From Haliea sp963974125 (lineage in GTDB: Bacteria > Pseudomonadota > Gammaproteobacteria > Pseudomonadales > Halieaceae): a DNA stretch of 64,000 nt. Numbering within the stretch: position 1 is the stretch's first letter; each line of letters begins with the position of its first letter. The position numbers and the translations under genes were made by a program. Shown one piece after another: positions 32,120 through 39,530 of this stretch. Under the pieces are notes generated by a model. The model worked only from the letters and a program-made list of their open reading frames with translations, had not been told where the DNA came from and searched no databases. The stretch is from the NCBI GenBank assembly GCA_963974125.1, contig CAXBCH010000004.1, positions 62,001 through 126,000 of the forward strand. Reading direction: 5' to 3'.

Positions 32120-33787
32120 TCAGGTCTTCAGCTTGCGGTACTTCACCCGGTGGGGCTGGGCCGCTGCCGCGCCAAGGCGCGCCTTGCGGTCTTCCTCGTA
32201 GTCGCTGAAGTTGCCTTCGTGGAAGATTACGCTGCCATCGTCTTCATAGGCGAGAATGTGGGTGGCGATGCGGTCCAGGAACCAGCGGTCGTGGGAGATG
32301 ACCATGGCGCTGCCCGGGAAGGTGAGCAGGGCCTCTTCCAGTGCGCGCAGGGTTTCCACGTCCAGGTCGTTGGTCGGCTCGTCCAGCAGCAGCACATTGG
32401 CGCCCTGCTGCAGCAGCTTGGCCAGGTGCAGGCGGTTGCGCTCGCCGCCGGACAGGTCCTTGACGAACTTCTGCTGGTCCGAGCCCTTGAAGTTGAAGCG
32501 GCCGACGTAGGAGCGCGAGTTCACTTCGTAGCTGCCAATACGCATGATGTCGTGGCCGCCGGAGACCTCCTCCCAGACCGTCTTGCTGCCGTCCAGGTCG
32601 TCGCGGGACTGGTCGACGTAGCCCAGCTGCACGGTTTCGCCGACCACCACCTCGCCGCCATCGGCCTGCTCCTTTCCCATCAGGATCTTGAACAGGGTGG
32701 ACTTGCCCATGCCGTTGGCGCCGATGATGCCGACGATGCTGCCCTTGGGCACGGTGAAGCTGACGTTGTCGAACAGCAGCCGGTCGCCAAAGGTCTTCTT
32801 CAGATTGTGCACCTCGATGACCTTGTCCCCCAGCCGCGGCCCCGGCGGGATGTAGATCTCGTTGGTCTCGTTGCGGGACTGGAACTCCTGCGACTGCAGC
32901 TCGTCGAAGCGCTGCAGGCGGGCCTTGCTCTTGGCCTGGCGTCCCTTGGGATTGCTGCGCACCCACTCCAGCTCCGATTTGATCGCCTTCTGGTGCGAGG
33001 CCTCCGTGCGTTTCTCCTGCTCCAGGCGCGCTTCCTTGGCTTCCAGCCAGTCCGAGTAGTTGCCCTCGTAGGGGATGCCGCGGCCGCGGTCCAGCTCCAG
33101 GATCCAGCCGGCGGCATTGTCGAGGAAATAGCGGTCGTGGGTGATCGCCACCACCGTACCCGGGAAATCGTGCAGGAACTTCTCCAGCCAGGCCACGCTC
33201 TCGGCATCCAGGTGGTTGGTGGGCTCGTCCAGCAGCAGCATGTCGGGCGCCGACAGCAGCAGCCGGCACAGCGCTACCCGGCGCAGCTCGCCCCCTGACA
33301 GGGTGCTGACATCCGCTTCCCAGGGCGGCAGCCGCAGCGCATCCGCCGCGACCTCCAGCTTGTGCTCCAGGTTGTGCGCATCCGTGGCCTGGATGATGTC
33401 CTCCAATCGCGCCTGCTCCTTGGCCAGGGCATCGAAGTCCGCGTCCGGCTCGGCATAGGCGGCATAGACCTTGTCCAGCCCCGCCAGCGCGTCGATTGCG
33501 TCCTGCAGACCCTCCTCGACATTGCCGCGCACGTCCTTGTCCGGATTCAGCTGCGGCTCCTGCGGCAGATAACCGATCTTGATCCCCGGCTGCGGCCGCG
33601 CCTCGCCGAGGATGTCGGTGTCTATCCCCGCCATGATCCGCAGCAGGGTGGACTTGCCCGAGCCGTTCAGGCCCAGCACGCCGATTTTGGCGCCGGGGAA
33701 AAATGACAGGGAAATGTCTTCGAGGATCTTCTTTTTCGGCGGCACGACCTTGCCGACGCGATTCATGGTGTAGACGTACTGTGCCAT
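32120..33787 (-). CDS. ettA: Energy-dependent translational throttle protein EttA
   Basis: EttA is an ABC-F ATPase that binds the ribosomal E site and gates translation according to the ATP/ADP ratio. From the ATG at 33787 the protein has 555 residues, the same length as E. coli EttA. It starts MAQYVYTMNRVGKVVPPKKK. It has two ABC domains: Walker A GLNGSGKSTLLRI and signature LSGGELRRVALCR in the first, Walker A GANGMGKSTLFKI and signature LSGGERNRLHLAK in the second. The P-site-interacting linker and arm lie between. The frame runs open further upstream through a palindromic repeat, but that extension has no family similarity. Confidence 0.96.
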   Translation of the reverse strand: MAQYVYTMNRVGKVVPPKKKILEDISLSFFPGAKIGVLGLNGSGKSTLLRIMAGIDTDILGEARPQPGIKIGYLPQEPQLNPDKDVRGNVEEGLQDAIDALAGLDKVYAAYAEPDADFDALAKEQARLEDIIQATDAHNLEHKLEVAADALRLPPWEADVSTLSGGELRRVALCRLLLSAPDMLLLDEPTNHLDAESVAWLEKFLHDFPGTVVAITHDRYFLDNAAGWILELDRGRGIPYEGNYSDWLEAKEARLEQEKRTEASHQKAIKSELEWVRSNPKGRQAKSKARLQRFDELQSQEFQSRNETNEIYIPPGPRLGDKVIEVHNLKKTFGDRLLFDNVSFTVPKGSIVGIIGANGMGKSTLFKILMGKEQADGGEVVVGETVQLGYVDQSRDDLDGSKTVWEEVSGGHDIMRIGSYEVNSRSYVGRFNFKGSDQQKFVKDLSGGERNRLHLAKLLQQGANVLLLDEPTNDLDVETLRALEEALLTFPGSAMVISHDRWFLDRIATHILAYEDDGSVIFHEGNFSDYEEDRKARLGAAAAQPHRVKYRKLKT

Positions 33788-33890
33788 CTGGGAATAGTGC
33801 CTGTGGTGGTGAAAATGTGGGCGGATTCTAGCAGGAATCCGACGCGGCTTCAGCGGCTCCGACTTCCGGTGAGGACTCTTTTCGGGTTCC

Positions 33891-33997
33891 GGTGCCGGTC
33901 CCTGCAGCCCTCCCGGGACCCGCTCAAGCCTTCCATGGGCGCTTGTTCCTCGACTCCTGTCTCGGACAGTCCCGGGAGGGCCGCAGGGACCGCCACC
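33891..33997 (+). repeat. Palindromic element, family 2, copy 1
   Basis: The 23-bp arms at 33897-33919 and 33969-33991 are complementary at 22 positions (one A/C mismatch), and pairing continues outward to GGTG/CACC at 33891 and 33997. The 49-bp core starts CCGCTCAAGCCTTCCATGG and ends TGTCTCGGACA. The same core, with a few changes, occurs in inverted orientation at 34250-34299, flanked there by quite different arms. As in family 1, the inner arm ends are GGAC and GTCC. Confidence 0.75.
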
Positions 33998-34229
33998 TCC
34001 GGGGGAGCCGATAGACGTCACGGCACTTTTCAGCGGTGGCAATCCGGATTCATGTCTTGAGCTTGCAGACAGACCATCTTGTTTACAGTACGAAGGTGCA
34101 GGGCGGTGCCAGCCTCACACCAGTGACGATGTTTGCGGCATATAGCTGCTCCAAGGTGCTGGATCGCAAGTGACTGTTCGAGGGTGTTGGCTTCGATGCA
34201 GCCGTTCGTTGGCAGGGAGGGCGGGGGCG

Positions 34230-34319
34230 CGGTTGGGGCCTGTCAGGACTGTCCGAGACAGGATGTCGAGGCACAAGCGACCATGGACGGCTTGAGCGGG
34301 TCCTGACAGGCCCCAACCG
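34230..34319 (-). repeat. Palindromic element, family 2, copy 2 (inverted)
   Basis: Arms of 20 bp at 34230-34249 and 34300-34319 are perfectly complementary, with weaker pairing outside (GGGCGGGGGC against GGCCCCGCCC). The 50-bp core on the minus strand reads CCGCTCAAGCCGTCCATGG and onward, matching copy 1 at 33920-33968. It is 80 bp past the stop of the minus-strand deacylase gene and oriented with that gene. Confidence 0.75.
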
Positions 34320-34398
34320 TGGCCCCGCCCGCGCCTCGATCAAAGCACTGTCAACAGTCCCGTCTGCACCCTGATCGAGGCGTCATTGATCCCCGAAA

Positions 34399-35454
34399 TC
34401 AAATCGCGATCGGCGCCGAACTCAGGTCATCCGGATCCAGCTCCGAGTCATCCGGCTCGTGCGCCTCGTGGAACTCGTCCACCTCCCAGTTGGCCTTGGA
34501 CCCGATCTCCGCGATGTGGAACAGGGCGTCGCCCTCGTAGGCCAGCGGCAGGTTGGTGCGCCCGACCACGATGCCGTGGCTGTCGGCGACCACGTCGGTT
34601 TCGCTGGTGCCCATGGGATCGGCGATGAAGGCGATGGTCTGGCCCTTGTTCACTTCCGCCCCCAGCGGCACCAGTACCCGCAGGATGCCGCTCTCGGGGG
34701 CGCGGATCCAGTGGGTGCTGCGGCTTATGATGGGCGGTTTTACCCGGGCGCGGCTGCGGCGCAGCATGCCGATGTGGCGCATGACGTTGAGCACGCCCTT
34801 GACCCCGGCGCGGATGTAGATCTCGTCGAAGCGCAGGGCCTCGCAGGATTCGTACAGCAGCACCGGCACCCCGAGATCGCCGGCGGCCTGGCGCAGGGAG
34901 CCGTCGCGGAGCTTGGCGTCGATGGCGATGGGGGCGCCGAAGGCCTCGGTCATTCCCAGTACCTGCGGGTCTTCCAGGTTGGCGCGGATCTGCGGGAAGT
35001 TGCTGCGGTGGCGGGCCCCGGTGTGCAGGTCGATGCCGTGGCTGCACTTGACCACGACTTCCTGCAGGAACGTGTGCGCAATGCGCCCGGTGAGGGAGCC
35101 GCGGGTGGAACCGGGGAAGGAGCGGTTGAGGTCGCGGCCATCGGGCAGGTAGCGGGTGTGGTTGATGAAACCGTAGATATTGACGATGGGGATGGCGATC
35201 ACGGTACCGCGGATACGCTCGAGGTGCGGATCCTTGAGCAGGCGGCGAATAATCTCCACACCGTTGATCTCATCGCCGTGGATGGCGGCGCAGACGAACA
35301 GGATGGGACCGGGGCGCTTGCCGCGCACGACCTGGAGGCTGATGGACAGGTTGTCATGGGTGTAGGTGGGGGCGACGGGGATGTCGATCACCTTGCGTTC
35401 GCCGGGCAGGATCTCCTGGCCGCCAATCACGAGCTTCTTGCCGTTAGCCGGCAT
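34399..35454 (-). CDS. Succinylglutamate desuccinylase/aspartoacylase family protein (M14-like Zn hydrolase)
   Basis: The 351-residue protein has the zinc-binding elements of the AstE/AspA branch of M14 carboxypeptidase-like hydrolases: HGDEINGVEIIRRL (His and Glu ligands, about residue 59) and CSHGIDLHTGARHRSNFPQI (third ligand His). DGRDLNRSFPG is the conserved Arg/Asn substrate segment. A C-terminal beta-rich domain follows and the end is acidic. The substrate is unknown; true AstE is shorter and sits with arginine-catabolism genes, which are absent here. It is 15 bp after the RimB-like protease gene, and this pair often accompanies RimK-type ATP-grasp ligases in other genomes. Confidence 0.87.
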   Translation of the reverse strand: MPANGKKLVIGGQEILPGERKVIDIPVAPTYTHDNLSISLQVVRGKRPGPILFVCAAIHGDEINGVEIIRRLLKDPHLERIRGTVIAIPIVNIYGFINHTRYLPDGRDLNRSFPGSTRGSLTGRIAHTFLQEVVVKCSHGIDLHTGARHRSNFPQIRANLEDPQVLGMTEAFGAPIAIDAKLRDGSLRQAAGDLGVPVLLYESCEALRFDEIYIRAGVKGVLNVMRHIGMLRRSRARVKPPIISRSTHWIRAPESGILRVLVPLGAEVNKGQTIAFIADPMGTSETDVVADSHGIVVGRTNLPLAYEGDALFHIAEIGSKANWEVDEFHEAHEPDDSELDPDDLSSAPIAI

Positions 35455-35469
35455 TGGTGCCTCTCTCTG

Positions 35470-35907
35470 TCAGGGTGCTTGTTTGCCCAGCAGGTAGGAG
35501 CGCCCCGGGTCGACCAGACAGCGGCCGCGCATGGCGGTGCGGCCCAGCAGCATCCGGAAGCGCATGGTTTCCCGGTCTGTGAGCGTCATTTCCGCCTCGA
35601 AGCTCTCTGCGCCGAGGCTGACGGTGGTGACGATAACATAGCGTGTCTCCCGGTGGCCGCCGGAATCGGTGACCTGGCGCTGGTCCAGCACCCTGGCCTC
35701 GCAGTCCACTACCCGGGTGGTGTCCCCCTGGCGCGGGTGGATGCCGAAGCGGACCCAGCGCTCGCCGTCGCGCTCGAAGGGCTCGACGTAAAAGGCGTGC
35801 AGGGCACTGGTGCGGGCGCCGGTATCCACCTTGGCCTTGATCCGGTCGATGCCGAGATCGGGCAGGCCCAGCCACTCCCGCCAGCCCAGGGTAACCGGCT
35901 GCGTCAC
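35470..35907 (-). CDS. RimB-like ATP-dependent Zn protease family (retropepsin-fold) protein
   Basis: This 145-residue protein of the DUF785/'ATP-dependent zinc protease' family has a predicted aspartic-protease-like fold with the active-site motif KAVDTGARTSALHA. FRMLLGRTAMRG and GRCLVDPGRSYLLG match the C-terminal signature. In Pseudomonas a relative (RimB) works with RimA and RimK in modifying ribosomal protein S6; no rimK is present in this window. It overlaps the ugd stop by 4 bp (ATGA) and precedes the M14-like gene, so ugd-RimB-like-M14 form one operon. Confidence 0.83.
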   Translation of the reverse strand: MTQPVTLGWREWLGLPDLGIDRIKAKVDTGARTSALHAFYVEPFERDGERWVRFGIHPRQGDTTRVVDCEARVLDQRQVTDSGGHRETRYVIVTTVSLGAESFEAEMTLTDRETMRFRMLLGRTAMRGRCLVDPGRSYLLGKQAP

Positions 35908-37247
35908 GCCGCCGCCACCAGGGAGCGGCCGCGACCGATGCCGTAGTATTCGATGCCCAGCTCTTCCATCTGCGCCGGGTTGTAGAGGTTGCGACCGTCA
36001 AAAATCACCGGCTGGCTCAGTTCGCTCTTGATCAGTTCGAAGTCCGGCGACCAGAAGGCCTTCCACTCGGTGCAGATGACCAGGGCGTCGGCACCCTTGA
36101 GGGCGTCTTCCTTGTGCTCGCAGAGGACGAGGTCGTCGCGCTCGCCGTAGATCTCCCGGCAGGCGGCCATGGCCTGGGGATCAAAGGCCTGGACCTTGCC
36201 GCCGTAGGACCAGATCCCCTCCAGCAGATAGCGGCTGGGAGCCTCGCGCATGTCGTCGGTATTGGGCTTGAAGGAAAGGCCCCAGACGGCGATGGTCTTG
36301 CCGGACAGGTCGGAGCCCAGTCGCGCCATGACCCGCTCCGCCAGCTTGTTCTTCTGCCGCTGGTTGGTGTCGTGCACCGAGGTAAGAATGTTGGCGCGGT
36401 GGCCATGTTGCTCGGCCAGGTGTTTCAGGGCGCGCACGTCCTTGGGGAAGCAGGAGCCGCCGTAGCCACAGCCGGGGTAGATGAAGTGGTAGCCGATGCG
36501 CGGGTCCGCGCCCATGCCGCGGCGCACCAGCTCGATGTCGGCATTCACCGCCTCGGCGATGGTAGCCATTTCGTTCATGAAACTGATCTTGGTGGCGAGC
36601 ATGGCGTTGGCCGCGAGCTTGGTCATCTCCGCGCTGCGTGGATCCATGTGCATGATCTTCTCGTGATTGCGGTTGAACGCCTGGTACATGCGCCGCAGTT
36701 CTTCCAGCACTTTGCCGGACTCGGTGCCGATGATGATACGGTCGGGGCTCTGGCAGTCCGCCACCGCGGAGCCCTCCTTGAGGAACTCGGGGTTGGAGGC
36801 CACTTCGATGGGAATGTTGCGACCCTGGGACTCGAGCGCAGCGACGATGTGCTGGTGCACCTTGTCGGCGGTGCCCACGGGCACCGTGGACTTGGTGATG
36901 ACCACCTTGCGGCTGGTCATGTAGCGGGCAATGGAGGTTGCCACCTGCAGGACATAGCTCAGGTCTGCGGAGCCATCGCTGCCGGCGGGGGTGCCAACAC
37001 AGATGAACAGGTATTCGCTGGCCTGCACCGCCGCCTTGGTGTCCGTGGTGAAGGACAGCAGGCCGCTGGCGATGCCGTTGCGGATCAGCTGGGACAGGCC
37101 GGGCTCGAAGAAGGGAACGTCGCCGTCCCGCAGGCGGTCGACACGGGCGGCGTCGATATCCATGCAGATGACCCTGTGACCGACATCCGCGAAAATTGCA
37201 GCCTGTACCAGGCCCACGTAGCCGCTGCCGAAAATGCTGATATTCAT
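35904..37247 (-). CDS. ugd: UDP-glucose 6-dehydrogenase
   Basis: This enzyme oxidises UDP-glucose to UDP-glucuronate with 2 NAD+ for envelope polysaccharides. The 447-residue protein has the N-terminal Rossmann motif (GSGYVGLVQAAIFADVGHRV), the TKSTVPVGTADK segment, the catalytic Cys in GCGYGGSCFPKDVRAL, and the C-terminal NAD/UDP-binding domain (IAVWGLSFKPNTDDMREAPS). All key residues are intact. It is first in a three-gene minus-strand operon and divergent from glyA across 37248-37434. Confidence 0.95.
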   Translation of the reverse strand: MNISIFGSGYVGLVQAAIFADVGHRVICMDIDAARVDRLRDGDVPFFEPGLSQLIRNGIASGLLSFTTDTKAAVQASEYLFICVGTPAGSDGSADLSYVLQVATSIARYMTSRKVVITKSTVPVGTADKVHQHIVAALESQGRNIPIEVASNPEFLKEGSAVADCQSPDRIIIGTESGKVLEELRRMYQAFNRNHEKIMHMDPRSAEMTKLAANAMLATKISFMNEMATIAEAVNADIELVRRGMGADPRIGYHFIYPGCGYGGSCFPKDVRALKHLAEQHGHRANILTSVHDTNQRQKNKLAERVMARLGSDLSGKTIAVWGLSFKPNTDDMREAPSRYLLEGIWSYGGKVQAFDPQAMAACREIYGERDDLVLCEHKEDALKGADALVICTEWKAFWSPDFELIKSELSQPVIFDGRNLYNPAQMEELGIEYYGIGRGRSLVAAA

Positions 37248-37372
37248 GGGTTGTCAGGAGTTCCTGTGTTGCTGTGGCAAGGTTTGGCCCACCACTGTAT
37301 GTCATAAAGGTGACAGAAATAATACAGGATCGGGGCGGCGCTGGCCCGCTACTTATATGGCGGGGTGAATTT

Positions 37373-37395
37373 GGGTAAAATGCGCCGCTTTACCC
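37373..37395 (+). promoter_or_regulatory. Inverted repeat in the glyA promoter/leader
   Basis: GGGTAAA (37373-37379) and TTTACCC (37389-37395) form a perfect inverted repeat with a 9-bp spacer, 40 bp upstream of the glyA ATG. A -10-like TAAAAT (37376-37381) lies inside the left half. It may be an operator or a 5' hairpin; I cannot assign a regulator. Confidence 0.35.
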
Positions 37396-37434
37396 ACCCG
37401 GGCGTTCGCGCCCCCCGCCAGCCAGGGGACACCG

Positions 37435-38697
37435 ATGTTTGACCAGAGCATGACCATTGCAGGTTTTGACGACGAGATCTTTGCCGCCATCAAGGAGGAG
37501 GAGCGTCGCCAGGAAGAGCACATCGAGCTTATCGCCTCGGAAAACTACGCCAGCCCCCGGGTCATGGAGGCCCAGGGCACGGTGCTCACCAACAAATACG
37601 CGGAAGGCTACCCCGGCAAGCGCTATTACGGCGGCTGTGAGTTTGTCGACAAGGCCGAGCAGCTGGCCATCGATCGCGCCAAGGCCCTGTTTGGCGCCGA
37701 CTACGCCAACGTCCAGCCCCACTCCGGTTCCCAGGCCAACTCCGCGGTCTACCAAGCCCTGTGCAACGCCGGCGATACGGTGCTGGGCATGAGCCTGGCG
37801 GACGGCGGCCACCTGACCCACGGCGCCAAGCCGAATTTTTCCGGCAAGATGTATAACGCCGTCCAGTACGGCCTGAAGGGAGATACCGGCGAAGTCGACT
37901 ACGACCAGGTGGAAGCGCTGGCGCTGGAGCACAAACCGAAGATGATCGTGGCCGGATTCTCCGCCTACTCCCGGGTCATGGACTGGGCGCGTTTCCGCGA
38001 GATTGCCGACAAGGTGGGCGCCTACCTGCTGGTGGACATGGCCCACGTGGCCGGCCTGGTGGCAGCGGGGGTCTATCCCAACCCGGTGCCCCACGCCGAC
38101 GTGGTGACCTCCACCACCCACAAGACCCTGCGCGGCCCCCGCGGCGGCATCATCCTCGCCCGTGCCAACGAAGCGCTGGAGAAGAAGTTCCAGTCCGCGG
38201 TGTTCCCGGGCGGCCAGGGCGGCCCGCTGATGCACGTGATTGCCGCCAAGGCGATCAGTTTCAAGGAGGCTGCCAGCCCCGAGTTCGTCGACTACCAGAA
38301 GCAGGTGGTGGCCAACGCCCGGGCCATGGCCAGGACCTTTATCGAGCGCGGCATCAATATTGTCTCCGGCGGCACCGACAACCACCTGATGCTGGTGGAC
38401 CTGATCGGCAAGCCCTACACCGGCAAGGATGCGGATGAGGCCCTGGGCCTGGCCAACATCACCGTGAACAAGAACGCGGTCCCCAACGACCCGCGCTCGC
38501 CCTTCATTACCTCCGGCCTGCGCGTCGGCACCCCGGCCATCACCACGCGCGGCTTCGGCGAGGCGGAAACCGTCGAGCTGGCTGGCTGGATGTGCGATGT
38601 GCTGGAAGCGCTGGAGCAGGGCAGTGCCGACGCAGCCATCGCCGAGGTGAAGGGCAAGGTGCTGGACATCTGCGCACGGTTTCCGGTCTACCGGTAG
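37435..38697 (+). CDS. glyA: Serine hydroxymethyltransferase
   Basis: This PLP enzyme interconverts serine and glycine with tetrahydrofolate and is the main source of one-carbon units. The 420-residue protein shows the N-terminal ELIASENYASPRVMEAQGT, YYGGCEFVDKAEQLA, NVQPHSGSQAN, and the PLP-lysine motif VVTSTTHKTLRGPRGG at about residue 228. The ATG follows an AGGGGAC site. The stop codon TAG at 38695-38697 is part of the first base block (GTAGGAG) of a REP element. Confidence 0.97.
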   Translation: MFDQSMTIAGFDDEIFAAIKEEERRQEEHIELIASENYASPRVMEAQGTVLTNKYAEGYPGKRYYGGCEFVDKAEQLAIDRAKALFGADYANVQPHSGSQANSAVYQALCNAGDTVLGMSLADGGHLTHGAKPNFSGKMYNAVQYGLKGDTGEVDYDQVEALALEHKPKMIVAGFSAYSRVMDWARFREIADKVGAYLLVDMAHVAGLVAAGVYPNPVPHADVVTSTTHKTLRGPRGGIILARANEALEKKFQSAVFPGGQGGPLMHVIAAKAISFKEAASPEFVDYQKQVVANARAMARTFIERGINIVSGGTDNHLMLVDLIGKPYTGKDADEALGLANITVNKNAVPNDPRSPFITSGLRVGTPAITTRGFGEAETVELAGWMCDVLEALEQGSADAAIAEVKGKVLDICARFPVYR

Positions 38698-38784
38698 GAG
38701 CGCGGTCTCCGCGCGATCGCCCGCGGACAAGGTGAATGGCCGCGCAGCGGCCAGAGAGGGTGGTCTGGGCCAGCGGGCTCCTAC
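38694..38784. repeat. REP-like repeat, copy B1
   Basis: A 91-bp unit beginning GTAGGAGCGCGGTCTCC and ending CAGCGGGCTCCTAC, with the inner block CAAGGTGAATGGCCGCGCAG. It starts inside the glyA stop codon and is followed 15 bp later by a second copy in the same orientation. These repeats lie immediately downstream of the RAYT transposase gene at 38897-39343. Confidence 0.88.
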
Positions 38785-38799
38785 GGGTTCGGAGCAGGT

Positions 38800-38890
38800 G
38801 TAGGAGCGCAGCCTCTGCGCGATCGCCCGCAGACAAGGTGAATGGCCGCGCAGCGGCCAGAGAAGATGGCCTGGGCCAGCGGGCTCCTAC
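38800..38890. repeat. REP-like repeat, copy B2
   Basis: A second 91-bp unit, nearly identical to 38694-38784, begins GTAGGAGCGCAGCCTCTGCG and ends CAGCGGGCTCCTAC. It ends 6 bp before the RAYT stop codon, the close association expected between a RAYT and its own REP sequences. Confidence 0.88.
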
Positions 38891-38896
38891 GATGGT

Positions 38897-39343
38897 TCAC
38901 AACCAAATGGAATCCCAGAAACTGTAATCAGCCGGCGAGCTTGCCAGCCCTGCCCGCAGGGGGTTGGCGATGATATAGCGCGCCAGCGCCCGCAGGCTTT
39001 CTTCGCGTCGCACGGCGTGGTCGTGGAAACCGCGCTGCCACACCGGCCCAATGCCGGGGCGGCGTGCCCTCAGTTTCCGTGTTGTTGTCGCTTTTACGAA
39101 GCGTACTGTCGTTGACAGCTCCGCCCCCGCCTTCAGCTGTAACATCCAGTGCAAATGGTCCGGCATCACAACGAAGCAGAGTGTGGTGGCCGAGACCTCG
39201 GCTTCCCGCAGACTCTGAACCAACAGGCGCGCATTGTGGAAACTGGCAAACAGCGGTCGGCGTTGGGCGCATACGGTAGTTACGACGTAAATCAGATTCG
39301 CCCCGGAGTAACGCCCCTTGCGCAGGGCCTGCGATCTGGGCAT
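38897..39343 (-). CDS. REP-associated tyrosine transposase (RAYT, Y1-type HUH)
   Basis: This 148-residue protein belongs to the IS200/IS605-related single-domain transposases that process REP hairpins. The metal-binding HUH motif is seen in MPDHLHWMLQL (H63, H65) and the catalytic Tyr in ARYIIANPLRAGL (Y123). WQRGFHDHAVRREESL is the conserved stretch between them. It is flanked by three REP units: two downstream (38694-38890) and one upstream (39436-39526), all in the same orientation. No frameshift is visible, so it may be active. Confidence 0.92.
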   Translation of the reverse strand: MPRSQALRKGRYSGANLIYVVTTVCAQRRPLFASFHNARLLVQSLREAEVSATTLCFVVMPDHLHWMLQLKAGAELSTTVRFVKATTTRKLRARRPGIGPVWQRGFHDHAVRREESLRALARYIIANPLRAGLASSPADYSFWDSIWL

Positions 39344-39435
39344 GTTCGGGTGCCTCGGGTTGGGGATGGAGGCTGATGATCACCCGGGTGTGGGTGTTGA
39401 AGCCACGTCAGAAGTGATCAATTTGATCGGGCACT

Positions 39436-39526
39436 GTGGGAGCGCACTCTGTGCGCGATCGCCCGCAGACAAGGTGAATGGCCGCGCAGCGGCCAGAGAG
39501 GGTGGCCTGGGCCAGCGGGCTCCTAC
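39436..39526. repeat. REP-like repeat, copy C
   Basis: A 91-bp unit beginning GTGGGAGCGCACTCTGTGCG and ending CAGCGGGCTCCTAC, with the same inner block as the B copies. It lies 93 bp upstream of the RAYT start and ends 4 bp before the stop of the gamma-glutamyltransferase gene. Confidence 0.88.
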
Positions 39527-39530
39527 ACAT

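Larger units (their letters stand above)
33788..34398. other. 611-bp gene-free stretch holding two palindromic elements
   Basis: This interval between ettA and the deacylase gene holds the family-2 palindromes at 33891-33997 and 34230-34319. The part between them (about 34000-34215) has lower GC and contains an open minus-strand stretch of about 55 codons with no similarity I recognise; it could be a gene remnant. No tRNA or other RNA gene is visible. Confidence 0.6.
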
